A DNA stretch of 64,000 bases from Pseudomonadota bacterium (GTDB taxonomy: Bacteria; Pseudomonadota; Gammaproteobacteria; Acidiferrobacterales; Acidiferrobacteraceae): the NCBI GenBank assembly GCA_021785035.1, contig JAJYGP010000025.1, positions 220,351 through 284,350 on the forward strand. Direction: 5' to 3'. Both the position numbers and the translations under genes were made by a program. The notes beneath the pieces were generated by a model that was given only the letters and a program-made list of their open reading frames with translations, had not been told where the DNA came from and made no database searches. This document shows positions 9,062 to 19,985 of this stretch, one piece after another. Every line of letters begins with the position of its first letter. Position 1 is the first letter of the stretch.

Positions 9062-9955
9062 TTACTGAACGCTTTGGCGCAGTTGGCGCCCAACCGCCCA
9101 CCGCGCCCCGATCCAGCCCAGGATGGTCCCTATGACAACAAGTTTAAGGGCATCCCCTCCCCCTATCCCTGTAAGTGAGTACTTGCTCGCGTAAAGATGA
9201 GCGAGGTTGTGGACGGGGTCATGCAGGAGGAGTAAGGAGAGCTCCAAAAGGATGAGGGCGCAGACGCCCCCTAGGCCCCCGAGGAGTGCCCCGGTGTACA
9301 GGAAAGGCCGGCGGATAAAGGCGTCCGTGCCCCCCACGAGGCGGATCACGTCGATCTCGGTCGCACGATTTACCACCGCGACCCGGGTCGTGTTCCCTAA
9401 AATAAGAATCAGCGCAAATCCCAGGAGAGCGCCCAGGATCATCACCAGCCGATGTCCTAAGGCAAGTGCTGCGTCTAGCCGTTCGAGCCAAGCGAGGTTC
9501 GACTGAACGTGAGCGACGCCGGCCTCGGTTCTGAGGGCTGCCACAAGCGCTGTGAGGGCCTGGGGGCTACTCGGTGTGCGGATGACGACGACACCTGGAA
9601 GCGGGTTCTCGTGGAGGGCGGTGAGCGTACGGCCGAACCCCGATTGCTGCTCAAACTCCCGTAACCCTTGTCGCGGAGAGATGTAGCGGACCGATTGGAC
9701 CCCGGGAAGTCGTCTCATCGCGGCCACGGCCGCTTGACCAGATGCCCCGCGGTGGAGATAGACCGAAAGCGCACCGCCCCGATCCCAGCTATGACTTAGT
9801 TGTTTCAGGTTCAAAAGTCCGACATAAAGTCCGGCCGGTAGGGCAAGGGTCACGCCGATCATAGCGATGGTCAGAAAGGATGCGCCCGGATGGCGTATGA
9901 GGTCTCCGAGGGTTGCCAGGAACACCTGGATGTGGCGAGCGAAATAGGCTTTCAT
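9062..9955 (-). CDS. ftsX: Cell division ABC transporter permease FtsX
   Basis: FtsX topology and order ftsY-ftsE-ftsX-rpoH. Confidence 0.93.
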   Translation of the reverse strand: MKAYFARHIQVFLATLGDLIRHPGASFLTIAMIGVTLALPAGLYVGLLNLKQLSHSWDRGGALSVYLHRGASGQAAVAAMRRLPGVQSVRYISPRQGLREFEQQSGFGRTLTALHENPLPGVVVIRTPSSPQALTALVAALRTEAGVAHVQSNLAWLERLDAALALGHRLVMILGALLGFALILILGNTTRVAVVNRATEIDVIRLVGGTDAFIRRPFLYTGALLGGLGGVCALILLELSLLLLHDPVHNLAHLYASKYSLTGIGGGDALKLVVIGTILGWIGARWAVGRQLRQSVQ

Positions 9956-10611
9956 GTCGAAGCCACCATATGCCCACGGCCCAAAGCGATCACCCGTTTT
10001 TGGAGGCGTTCGATGTGACGGGTTTCGTGGGTCGCAATCAAGACCGTTACCCCATGGTCGTTGAAGTCCTTGAAGAGATCTATGATTTCGTCGGACATGG
10101 CCGCGTCGAGGTTGCCTGTCGGCTCGTCGGCGATCAAAAGCACCGGGCGATGGGTAATGGCCCGGGCAATTCCGACCCGTTGTTGTTCGCCGCCCGAAAG
10201 CGTCAACGGGTAGCCGCGCGCACGCGCCAAAAGCCCGACTTTGTCGAGGGCTGCCTGCACCCGTTTACGAACTTCGTCGCCGGTGATGCCGGCGACCACG
10301 AGCGGCAAGGCGACATTGTCGAAGACCGTGCGGTCATTCAAAAGTTTGTTGTCCTGAAACACGACTCCGATCTCGCGCCGAAAATAGGGTACGCGCCTAG
10401 GGCTGAGGCGTCCGAGGTTGTGGCCGTTGACCAGGATTTGGCCGCGGGTGGGTCGTTCCATAAGGCTTATGAGCTTTAAAAGCGTACTCTTGCCGGCGCC
10501 GGAATGTCCTGTGAGAAAGACGAGTTCCCCTTTGTCGACTGCAAAGCTGACGTCGCTCAAGGCCTCGTTGCCACCGGGGTAGCGCTTAAAGATGTGGTTC
10601 AGTTCGATCAT
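9952..10611 (-). CDS. ftsE: Cell division ATP-binding protein FtsE
   Basis: Walker A GHSGAGKST, signature LSGGEQQRVGIARA, Walker B LLIADEPTGNLD. Confidence 0.95.
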   Translation of the reverse strand: MIELNHIFKRYPGGNEALSDVSFAVDKGELVFLTGHSGAGKSTLLKLISLMERPTRGQILVNGHNLGRLSPRRVPYFRREIGVVFQDNKLLNDRTVFDNVALPLVVAGITGDEVRKRVQAALDKVGLLARARGYPLTLSGGEQQRVGIARAITHRPVLLIADEPTGNLDAAMSDEIIDLFKDFNDHGVTVLIATHETRHIERLQKRVIALGRGHMVAST

Positions 10612-10616
10612 GGAGG

Positions 10617-11576
10617 CTAGGCTTCCGCAGGTAATACGGCGTCGACAAAGCCCCGGGCCTCGAATGGCCGCAGGTCTTCCGCGCTTTCTCCGACACCGAC
10701 GAAGTAGATGGGAAGTGCAAAACGTTTGGCCAAGGCGAAGACCACTCCGCCCTTCGCGGTCCCGTCAAGCTTGGTGAGACAAAGCCCGGTGATGCCCACA
10801 ACTTTATGGAAATGTTCCAGCTGCGCGATGGCGTTCTGCCCGATGCTCGCGTCCAATACCAACAAAGTTTCGTGGGGTGCGGTGGGGTCGACGCGACCAA
10901 GAACCCGCTTAATTTTGCCAAGCTCGTCCATAAGCCCGGCTTGGGTATGGAGCCGCCCGGCGCTATCGATGAGAAGGATGTCGCTCCCGCGCGCTTTGGC
11001 CGCCGCCAAGGCGTCGTGGGCTACGGCCGCGGCATCGGCGCCACGCGGCTGGCTGATAAGGCCTACCCCCGTGCGCCGCGCCCACTCGCCCAGTTGTTCT
11101 ATGGCCGCCGCGCGAAAGGTGTCCCCAGCCGCGAGCAGAACCGAATGCCCCTCGGTAACAAAGCGCGCCGCCATTTTGCCGATTGTTGTGGTTTTCCCGG
11201 CGCCGTTGATCCCGACTGCCAGTATGACCTGAGGCTTAGGTCCTGTCGGCCAAGGGCGTTCGCAGGGCTTTACGATATCGTACAGGATGCCCCGCAAGGC
11301 CCCGTAAACCGCATCCGAGTCGCTGAGTTCTTTGCGGGATATCCGTCGGGTGATCTCGGACATGACCGCCGAGGCCGTATCTAGGCCAAGATCGGCGGTT
11401 ATGAGGGCGGTTTCGAGCTCTTCTAGAAGTACCGCGTCCAGCGCCCGTTTACGCCCTAACAGCTGACCTACGTTCTGGCCGAGAGCATGGCGGGTGGAAG
11501 CGAGCCGCTCATTGAGACGCGCCAAAACACCGGGTTTCTCGCTCTTGTCGCCGGACGACTTACGGAAGAGCGCCAT
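10617..11576 (-). CDS. ftsY: Signal recognition particle receptor FtsY
   Basis: NG-domain: GINGAGKTTTIGK, DTFRAAA, DSAGRL, TKLDGTAKGG. Confidence 0.95.
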   Translation of the reverse strand: MALFRKSSGDKSEKPGVLARLNERLASTRHALGQNVGQLLGRKRALDAVLLEELETALITADLGLDTASAVMSEITRRISRKELSDSDAVYGALRGILYDIVKPCERPWPTGPKPQVILAVGINGAGKTTTIGKMAARFVTEGHSVLLAAGDTFRAAAIEQLGEWARRTGVGLISQPRGADAAAVAHDALAAAKARGSDILLIDSAGRLHTQAGLMDELGKIKRVLGRVDPTAPHETLLVLDASIGQNAIAQLEHFHKVVGITGLCLTKLDGTAKGGVVFALAKRFALPIYFVGVGESAEDLRPFEARGFVDAVLPAEA

Positions 11577-11582
11577 GAACCC

Positions 11583-12332
<750 letters not shown>

Positions 12333-12336
<4 letters not shown>

Positions 12337-12911
12337 TGCGACTCCTTATGTAAGGTGGCAAGACCAAACCGCACTTTTCCCGCGCATCCTTGCCGGTGCC
12401 AACGAAGATCCGGGGGCAGCTCCCAAGCCGTGCCTGCAGCGGTTTCGACATAGATCATGCCCGCCGGCGTCAGAATGCCGCGCTCTTGCACAAGGGTCAA
12501 GGCCGCCGCCAAGAGTTCGGTTTCAAAAGGCGGGTCCAGGAACACAATATCGAAAGCTGCAGGCGGTGTCGCTGCCAAAAAGTCCAAAGCATCTTCAGCC
12601 ACAACGGTGGCGGTCCTCGCGTCTAAGAGGTGCGCCGTCTGGCGCAGGGCGGCCTGAGCGGCGCGATCCTTCTCGACCAAGACCGCGGTGGCCGCGCCTC
12701 GCGAGAGGGCCTCGAAGCCGAGCGCGCCCGAGCCGGCAAAAAGATCGAGACAACGGGCCTCGGGAAGGGAAGGGGCGAGCCAATTAAAGACCGTTTCCCG
12801 CACCCGGTCGGGGGTCGGCCGCAGCCCTTCGCGGGCCGGAAACGAGAGGTGGCGGCTACGCCAAAGACCTCCTATAAGGCGCACTCTTTGCGTGTTAGTT
12901 GGGGCCGACAT
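12333..12911 (-). CDS. rsmD: 16S rRNA (guanine966-N2)-methyltransferase
   Basis: RIIGG-like start, [39 protein letters not shown]; adjacent to coaD. Confidence 0.93.
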
Positions 12912-14244
12912 AGTCCTGAACCTCGAGGTTCGGAGCGGGGGTTTGGGCAAGGAATCGGGCCGCGAGCGCCTGGTAGATGGGTTCCCGGCAAATCAATTGG
13001 GCCGTCAAGGCGGCAAGCCAGGCGGTGGCCATGAGCGGGAAGAGCAGGGTATTGTTGGCCGTCATTTCCATGACAATAACGAAAGCCGTGATCGGAGTTT
13101 GCACGACGCCACTCAGGTAGCTCACCATACCCAAGATGATGGCAGCTTGTGTGGGCTCCTGGCTCAGGAGGTGGCCGACATCCGCCCCGATTCCGGCGCC
13201 TGTGGCCAGAGCCGGGGCAAAAAGACCGCCGGGTATCCCACTCAAATAGGAGAGCAGGCTCGCCAACCACTTGCCAAGTGGGAAAAACCACGAGAAGCGG
13301 GCTGTACCGAGAACCAAGGCGCGCGCCTCGGGGTAGCCGGTGCCAAAAGTGCTCCCCCCCAAAAGCATCCCAATGATCGCTATGGCAAGACCAAACGCCA
13401 GAGCGAGGCGGTAGGGGTGACGTTTAAGGACTTCTTGCAGACGTTCGCTCAGATCAAGAACGATGCGGCTAAAAACGCCTCCCGCCAGCCCACCGATCAC
13501 ACCGATCACGGGAACCAGCAGCCATTGGCGCGGCGCGAGCGTCGCCTGCGTGATGCCAAAATAGGTGTAGTTCCCCTCTATGGCGACCGCCGTAAGCCCG
13601 GCGATCAGGATCGTAATGATGATGGTGCCGCTCGCGTGTTCATCAAAGCCGCGGGCCAGTTCCTCGATCGCAAACATGATCCCGGCTATGGGGGTATTGA
13701 AGGCCGCGGCGATACCAGCTGCGCCCCCGGCAAGAATAAGGGCTCGCTCGAGCTGTGGTCGTTTAATGCCGGCGATCCGTCCGGCCGCGGCCGTAAAGGC
13801 AGCGCCCACATGGACAGTGGGCCCTTCCCGACCGATAGAAGCGCCGACAAAAAGGCCAAGCGTCGTTAACAAAATTTTCCCGACCGCTATCCGTACCGAC
13901 AAGAGGCGCGTCTGCGCGTCACTGGCTTGCGGGTCGAGCGTTGCGATCACCTGGGGGATGCCGCTCCCTTGGGCACCCGGGAAAAACCGCCGCGTCAGCC
14001 ACAAAGACAGCCCGATACCCCCTGGGGTCAAGAACAACGGCGCCCACGGCCAGCGCCCGTAGATCATGCCAAAGCTGTAATTTGCGAGGTTGCCGAGCTC
14101 GGTCAAGGTCACGGCTGCGAGACCAACGAGGACCGCTCCGCCCCAAAACACCAAACGCAAAGTCCAGTGTCGGCGATACAAAAGGCCCAAGAAACGCCGC
14201 CGGGGCGACCGCCAAGAGCGCCCCGGTTGGCGATGGATACGCAT
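12895..14244 (-). CDS. ClC-type chloride channel/antiporter
   Basis: GSGIPQVIA, GREGPTVHVGA, GIPGGLFAPALATGAGIG motifs. Confidence 0.93.
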   Translation of the reverse strand: MRIHRQPGRSWRSPRRRFLGLLYRRHWTLRLVFWGGAVLVGLAAVTLTELGNLANYSFGMIYGRWPWAPLFLTPGGIGLSLWLTRRFFPGAQGSGIPQVIATLDPQASDAQTRLLSVRIAVGKILLTTLGLFVGASIGREGPTVHVGAAFTAAAGRIAGIKRPQLERALILAGGAAGIAAAFNTPIAGIMFAIEELARGFDEHASGTIIITILIAGLTAVAIEGNYTYFGITQATLAPRQWLLVPVIGVIGGLAGGVFSRIVLDLSERLQEVLKRHPYRLALAFGLAIAIIGMLLGGSTFGTGYPEARALVLGTARFSWFFPLGKWLASLLSYLSGIPGGLFAPALATGAGIGADVGHLLSQEPTQAAIILGMVSYLSGVVQTPITAFVIVMEMTANNTLLFPLMATAWLAALTAQLICREPIYQALAARFLAQTPAPNLEVQDYVGPN

Positions 14245-14247
14245 ACC

Positions 14248-16176
14248 CTAGGGGGCCTGGGTCAGCGCTGTGCGGATCCGACTAAACGAGGCGTGTGCCG
14301 CCCTGTGTTGTTCGTCGATCTCTTCCAATACCTGCTTTAATTCGGCCATCCGCGCCTCCAAGGTGTCGCTCGCTTGGTGGATGCGCTTGATGCTCTCAAG
14401 GCGTCGACGTAACTGGGCCTGGTGCTCGCGCACCTGAGACTCCATCGGCGCCATCATGTCGCGCAGCCAATCATCGGCATCGCGGTTGATACTGACGAAG
14501 ATCGCCCGGACCTTGCTGACCGCCGACTCGAAAAAGCTGCGGACAACGGTCTTTTGTTCGGTCATGATCAGCGACAGGCCTTTCACAAACTGCTCGTGTT
14601 TTTCCTGCAGACGCTTAATTTCCCGGGTGTAGCGCATGACCGAGAATGAGGCCGGTTTGATGTTAGCAAGTCCGTGCTCCTCTTGAAATTTACGGTGCAT
14701 GCCGTCTATCAAGGTCTTGATCTGTTGCGCGTCTTGCGTCAATTGCTCTATGTGTGACCCGGAATAGGCAAAGAACTCTTGCATGGCCGTTTTAAGCCCG
14801 CCCGTGGTCAGGCTCGTTTCCATGTTTTTCTTGGTTTCCGCGATCATCGCATCGAGCTGGCGCAGACTGATTTTTGTGTAAAGAGCCGAGCTTTGCTCGG
14901 CAAAGATGGTGCGCGTGGCATGAAAGCGCTGGAGGCTTTTGTCGAACTCCGTTTTGTCGCGCCGCACCTTTTCCATCATATGTTCGATGACGTCCATGTT
15001 TTTGCCATTCAGCGTGCTGAGCTCGCCCCAGTGTTCGCGAAGCCCCTGCAACCTTTGCGTGATAACCCGCTCTATGCAGGCCTGGACCTCGTTAAATTCC
15101 GCAGACACGGTCTCTGCCACCAGCCCGCCTTTGCTGGGAAGCAGTTCTTCGGCTAAGGCTTTCTCCAGGACCCTAATTCCACTGCGGTCCTCGAGCAAGG
15201 CATCGTTACGGACCTTGGCTGTTAAAGCCTTCTGTGCCGAGACCGGGTAGATGCGGTTTTCCGCGACCCCCAGGTAGCGGGCGGTTTCGGTGACTTGCCG
15301 CGCTATTTCGCGTTCGACATCCTGTTTATTTTTGAGCTCGTCCCACAAGCCGTCGACCTTGTTTAACACCACAAGACGCCCCTTGTGGCTCCCGGCGATA
15401 TGTTCCCGCCATACCGAGATCTCGGATTGAGTGACTCCGGTGTCGGCCGCCAGTACGAACAGGACGGCGTGGGCGTTGGGGAGCGTGTTTAACGTCAGCT
15501 CCGGTTCGGCCCCAAGCGCGTTCAGGCCCGGGGTATCAAGAATCACCAACCCGTCTTTTAGAAGCGGATGCGGAAAGTTGATGAGCGCGTAGCGCCATTT
15601 AGGGATCTCAACTTTACCGTCACCACCCACGGTGGCCCCGGCCTGGGCTACGTCGTTTGTGACGGCAAGCCCCAGGGCCCGCGCTCGTTCGGCGTCGACG
15701 ATCTGGGTTTCGGCGATATGTTTTAGGGCCTCGGCCATGGTAGCGGGGGCCGAAAGGTCTAAGGGTATGGTCTTCCACTCGTCAGGAAAACCCTTGAACT
15801 CGGCGATGGTGCCGCCATTTTCGCGAGTTTCTATGGGAAGGAGCTTGACGCTCGGCGGCTTGTCGCTGTCATACAAGATCTCGGTCGGGCACATCGTGGT
15901 GCGCCCCGCGCTCGAGGGAAGGATTCGTTGTCCCTGTTCGCCAAAAAATATGGCATTGATCAGTTCCGACTTGCCGCGCGAAAACTCCGCCACGAACGCC
16001 AGATACAGTTTGTCGTCGTGGAGCGCGTTCAGCATGCGGTCGAGGTGCGCCTCGCTTTGGGGCTGGCTTAGGCCTTGGTCGGCAAGCCATGTGCGTAACT
16101 CGCGGGTCGCATTACCCAGGTTTGCGCGCCATAAACCATAGGCCTCAAAGCGGGCTTCGATCGCGGTGTGGCTCAT
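14248..16176 (-). CDS. Dynamin-family large GTPase
   Basis: P-loop-like FSRGKSELINAIFFGEQGQRILPSSAGRTTMCPTEI, DTPGLNAL, NKVDGL, long coiled-coil C-terminus. Confidence 0.85.
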   Translation of the reverse strand: MSHTAIEARFEAYGLWRANLGNATRELRTWLADQGLSQPQSEAHLDRMLNALHDDKLYLAFVAEFSRGKSELINAIFFGEQGQRILPSSAGRTTMCPTEILYDSDKPPSVKLLPIETRENGGTIAEFKGFPDEWKTIPLDLSAPATMAEALKHIAETQIVDAERARALGLAVTNDVAQAGATVGGDGKVEIPKWRYALINFPHPLLKDGLVILDTPGLNALGAEPELTLNTLPNAHAVLFVLAADTGVTQSEISVWREHIAGSHKGRLVVLNKVDGLWDELKNKQDVEREIARQVTETARYLGVAENRIYPVSAQKALTAKVRNDALLEDRSGIRVLEKALAEELLPSKGGLVAETVSAEFNEVQACIERVITQRLQGLREHWGELSTLNGKNMDVIEHMMEKVRRDKTEFDKSLQRFHATRTIFAEQSSALYTKISLRQLDAMIAETKKNMETSLTTGGLKTAMQEFFAYSGSHIEQLTQDAQQIKTLIDGMHRKFQEEHGLANIKPASFSVMRYTREIKRLQEKHEQFVKGLSLIMTEQKTVVRSFFESAVSKVRAIFVSINRDADDWLRDMMAPMESQVREHQAQLRRRLESIKRIHQASDTLEARMAELKQVLEEIDEQHRAAHASFSRIRTALTQAP

Positions 16177-16228
16177 AGCGCTTCCCTCAGTATCTAATGG
16201 TTCTTCGCATAGTATAGGCCAAATCGCG

Positions 16229-17041
16229 CTATCGTTGACAATGAGGGCAATAATAGCTGCTGCGGGTGAGATGGCTGAGGCGCACGATCTGGGTGCCGCA
16301 GCCCAGGCAAGGGTCGCCGGCACGCCCGTAGACCTGGAGTTGTTGCTGAAAGTACCCGGGGCGCCCATCGCTCCCGGAGAAGTCTTTTAGAGTTGTCCCC
16401 CCAACCGCGATCGCCCGGTTTAAAACCGCGACAATGGCCGCGGCCAGGGTATCGTAGCGGGTCCGGCTTATGCGCCCGGCGGCCCGCCCGGGGTGGATGC
16501 CGGCGCTAAAAAGTGCTTCATTGGCGTAGATATTGCCGATGCCGGCGACGATCTGGCCGTTCAGCAGAAAATCCCGAATCGCGATACGCCGGCCTCGTGC
16601 CCGGTGGTAAAGATAGGCGCCGCTAAACTCAGGCTCGAGCGGTTCCGGTCCGAGATGCCTGAGGAGCGGGTGATGGGGCCGGTCTTCGGTGTAAAGGAGC
16701 GCCCCGAAGCGCCGGGGATCGCGCATGCGCAAGCACTGGCCCCCCGTGACCACGATATCGAAGGGGTCCCAGGGCCCAGGTGGTTTACGGGTCGCTACCA
16801 TCTGGAGGCTCCCCGACATCCCGAGATGGATGATGAGCGAGCCTTCCCCAAGGTCCAAAAGAAGATATTTACCGCGCCGGTCGATTCGGGCGATGGTGCG
16901 GCCAGGAAGCAGGGTCTCGAGCTGTGGGGCGATGGGCCACCGGAGGCGGCGATCGCGCACCACGAGGGCTATAATGCGGGTCCCGCACAAAAGCGGTACC
17001 AGACCCCGGCGGGTGGTCTCGACCTCAGGGAGTTCTGGCAT
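16229..17041 (-). CDS. mutM: Formamidopyrimidine-DNA glycosylase
   Basis: MPELPEVETTRRGL; C-terminal zinc finger CLGCGTQIVRLSHLTRSSYYCPHCQR. Confidence 0.97.
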   Translation of the reverse strand: MPELPEVETTRRGLVPLLCGTRIIALVVRDRRLRWPIAPQLETLLPGRTIARIDRRGKYLLLDLGEGSLIIHLGMSGSLQMVATRKPPGPWDPFDIVVTGGQCLRMRDPRRFGALLYTEDRPHHPLLRHLGPEPLEPEFSGAYLYHRARGRRIAIRDFLLNGQIVAGIGNIYANEALFSAGIHPGRAAGRISRTRYDTLAAAIVAVLNRAIAVGGTTLKDFSGSDGRPGYFQQQLQVYGRAGDPCLGCGTQIVRLSHLTRSSYYCPHCQR

Positions 17042-17900
17042 CCGGGCCGAGATGCAAAAGACGCTGGCCGATCTCCTCGGGAAAGTGATACGCGAGCCCC
17101 TGGTCTTGTCGCGCCAGGACGAGCTCTGGTTGGGTCGCAAGAATATCGAAGGTTAAGGCCCGCAGGCGCCCCGGTTTCTTGGCCCCTTGGGTCCGGTAAC
17201 GAATGACGATTCGCCCGAGCGCCGTTTGTCCGTGGTAGCGGGTCACAGAGAGGGCCCGGGCATAACGCCATTCTTCCACGAAGGTGTTGATCCGATCGTT
17301 TGAGATCCGAGCAATCTTCGGTATCGCTCGCCAAATTCCGCGTTTTCTCACGATTGCGAAATGCGGCAGGATAAAGCCGACCGGATGGATTTTGGCGCTC
17401 AGAAGCTTGGTGCTTAAAAAGCTATCGGGACTCAGGCGTCGCGGGTGAATGGCGGCGGCGGGTACGAGCGAAATCATGTTATTCACAAGGACGTAGCGCA
17501 GGTCGCCGAACGGACGGCGCCGACCGATCAAGACCCGCTGCTTATTGAAGGTGAGGACCGCTTGCGGAGGCGCCAATCCAAACCCGGCGAGCCGACCCTG
17601 GGGGGCCGCGAAGCGACCGCGTGTGCGCGCCTGCACGAGATCAGTCAAGGCCTCGACCCGAAATTTGGCGGCTCGCGCCTTCAGGGGCTTGAGTAGGAAC
17701 CAACGCGCGCCCACGCGCTTTAAGAGGATGGTCGGCTGGCCTTTGCGTTGGATCTCGATGGTCGCCACATCGGCGGTTTTTATGACTGCGAGCTGGGGCA
17801 CCGGGGTGTGCGTGGCCACCTCGGGCCTGTGCCATAGGAAGAACCCGAGACCGAGAGCGACACACAGCAGGAGGCCGTTGATAAACCATCGGTTCGTCAT
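17025..17900 (-). CDS. DUF4340 domain-containing protein
   Basis: Upstream neighbour of Gld-type ABC exporter genes; N-terminal TM; WFLLKPLKARAAKFRVEALTDL. Confidence 0.75.
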   Translation of the reverse strand: MTNRWFINGLLLCVALGLGFFLWHRPEVATHTPVPQLAVIKTADVATIEIQRKGQPTILLKRVGARWFLLKPLKARAAKFRVEALTDLVQARTRGRFAAPQGRLAGFGLAPPQAVLTFNKQRVLIGRRRPFGDLRYVLVNNMISLVPAAAIHPRRLSPDSFLSTKLLSAKIHPVGFILPHFAIVRKRGIWRAIPKIARISNDRINTFVEEWRYARALSVTRYHGQTALGRIVIRYRTQGAKKPGRLRALTFDILATQPELVLARQDQGLAYHFPEEIGQRLLHLGPDARTP

Positions 17901-17902
17901 CG

Positions 17903-19240
17903 CTATAGGCGCCGCCTTCGCCACCAAGCCATTACCCCTCCGCCTAAAAACAGGAGGGGTAGGACCAACAGAAAGCCATACGCTATGACGTCTTCCTCGC
18001 CGCCTGTCAGCGCCAAGGTGAGATCGGGTGAGACGCGATTGGGAAGGTTTATGAAGGTATCGTCATGCGCAAGCCAATTGGCAAGGTTCATGGCAAGTGC
18101 CAAGTTGCCGCCTTCGCCGATAAAACTGTTAGAGGCGAAGTCGCTATCGCCGACGATCACAACCCGCTGCGTATGGGGGCCGCGCGCCCGTTCTAAGGCG
18201 AGGCCGAGGGTAAGCGAGCCTGGCACAACCCCCGGTGGGGGCTGGACTAGGCCTGCCAGCGGCCGACGCTGTTCCCAAGCTGTCCGATCGGTACGCAGGA
18301 TGGGGAGCGCTTTGATTCCCTTTACCGGAGTGACCATCAAGGCCGTGGCGGTCGGGAACACCGTGACCAAATGCATGCCCCGTACCGGCCCCACCGCGGG
18401 GTAGCGGTCGATCGCAATAAAGTCGGGATTGGTTCCGGTCAAGAGGCTTGAGGTTGGATCTACAACAAATCCGTGCCGGATCGTGACACCAAGGCCTCGT
18501 GCAAGCCCCGTCAAGCCCTCAGCATGATGGGGCTCAAGCAGCCATAGCAGTTCGCCCCCTTGGTGCACATAAGCCTTTAAGGTCGCGATTTCCCCGGCCA
18601 AAAATGGCGTGCGCGGATCGGCGATGACGAGCACCCCGGTTTTTGACGGAAGGGGTTGGGCGGACCCAAGATTAAAAGACGCGACCTGGAATCCGCGCGC
18701 CTTCAGCTGTTTGGCCCACAAGGACAGGCCCAATACGCCGGTATTTGTCTCTGTGCGCTCACCATTGCCGGTGAGGAAGGTGATGTGTCGCAGGCCGGTG
18801 CGCTCAAGCCGTGCCAGAAGATTGGTGATCCCGGTTTCAGTCGGGCTTAGCACTACGGCTGACCGCTTCCCGTAATGGATCTGGAGTTCGCCGTTGAAGG
18901 TGATCCCGGTGCGCCGGACGAGCGCCGGATGTTTGTCGGGGTTGATAAAAACGAGTCGTATGTGGCCGTCGACGCGCTGATATTTGGCGATCAAGGCCTG
19001 GATGTCGTGACGCAATGTGGGCCCGTGGGCAAAGGCGTCGATGGTGACAGGTCGCCGCAGGGCCTTGACGATGCCGACGCTCGGGGCTGTGAGGCTGTTG
19101 CGCCCGGTCGCGGTCCAGTCGGCCACGTAGCGATAGATGTGGGCGGCATACAGCACAAGGCCGGCCACAACGAGCCACAACACCAAGAAGCTTCCCTGGC
19201 TACCGAGTCTACTGAGTCGGTCTCCTTTCATGTTAGGCAC
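17903..19240 (-). CDS. GldG-family auxiliary ABC transporter protein
   Basis: N-terminal TM, ADPRTPFLAGEIATLKAYVHQGGELLWLLEP, C-terminal TM; in operon with ABC-2 permease and ATPase. Confidence 0.85.
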   Translation of the reverse strand: MPNMKGDRLSRLGSQGSFLVLWLVVAGLVLYAAHIYRYVADWTATGRNSLTAPSVGIVKALRRPVTIDAFAHGPTLRHDIQALIAKYQRVDGHIRLVFINPDKHPALVRRTGITFNGELQIHYGKRSAVVLSPTETGITNLLARLERTGLRHITFLTGNGERTETNTGVLGLSLWAKQLKARGFQVASFNLGSAQPLPSKTGVLVIADPRTPFLAGEIATLKAYVHQGGELLWLLEPHHAEGLTGLARGLGVTIRHGFVVDPTSSLLTGTNPDFIAIDRYPAVGPVRGMHLVTVFPTATALMVTPVKGIKALPILRTDRTAWEQRRPLAGLVQPPPGVVPGSLTLGLALERARGPHTQRVVIVGDSDFASNSFIGEGGNLALAMNLANWLAHDDTFINLPNRVSPDLTLALTGGEEDVIAYGFLLVLPLLFLGGGVMAWWRRRRL

Positions 19241-19985
19241 CTAGCCGCTCCGCGTCGAGCCTTCGGATACTAAATAGCAGGCAGGTCACCGACAGCACGA
19301 CGTAATAGGCCACGTTGGATGTGTTAAAAAGCCCGCGCAGAAATGGCTCGTAATGATTGACGATCGACAAATACGCCACGATCTGACCGCCGTCGCCCCG
19401 CCCATGACCTGCGTAGTCGATGATCCAGAGCAGAAACAGTATACCAAGGGTCCCCATCGCGGCGACCGCCGGATATTTGGTAAGTGTCGATACTAGCAGC
19501 CCTATGGCCGCTAAAGTTGCAGACAACAGCGAAAGTCCGAGGACGCCACACAAGAACATCCCCCAATCGATATGACCACCCATGAGGAGAGACAAGGGCA
19601 TGGCGAGACTGAGGGCCACGATGAGAAAGAAAAACATCAGGATTCCAAGATACTTGCCCAGCACAATCTCGGTCATCGAAAGCGGTGCCGAATAGAGAAG
19701 TGTGAGGGTCTTGTTGTGGCGCTCGTCGGCGACCAATCGCATGGTGGCAAGCGGCGTAATGAAGAGCAGAAAAACCCCGGCGTTACCCAGCAAGGGCGCT
19801 ACCACCAGGGTCGTAAGCCCCGGAGGATTGGGGAGGGTCACGAGACGTGCTTGTATCATCAAAAACAGGTTGACGTGGCCCAGGAAAAGGCGCGCCAGGA
19901 TGATTTGGATGATGCCGAGAATGACAAAGGCCAGCGGCGATAGGAACAGGCTGCGAAATTCTCGCCAGGCTATGGTTCGGATCAT
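19233..19985 (-). CDS. ABC-2 type transporter permease
   Basis: Six-TM ABC-2 pattern: WREFRSLFLSPLAFVILGI, RLVADERHNKTLTLLYSAPLSMTEIVLGKYLG. Confidence 0.88.
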   Translation of the reverse strand: MIRTIAWREFRSLFLSPLAFVILGIIQIILARLFLGHVNLFLMIQARLVTLPNPPGLTTLVVAPLLGNAGVFLLFITPLATMRLVADERHNKTLTLLYSAPLSMTEIVLGKYLGILMFFFLIVALSLAMPLSLLMGGHIDWGMFLCGVLGLSLLSATLAAIGLLVSTLTKYPAVAAMGTLGILFLLWIIDYAGHGRGDGGQIVAYLSIVNHYEPFLRGLFNTSNVAYYVVLSVTCLLFSIRRLDAERLGA

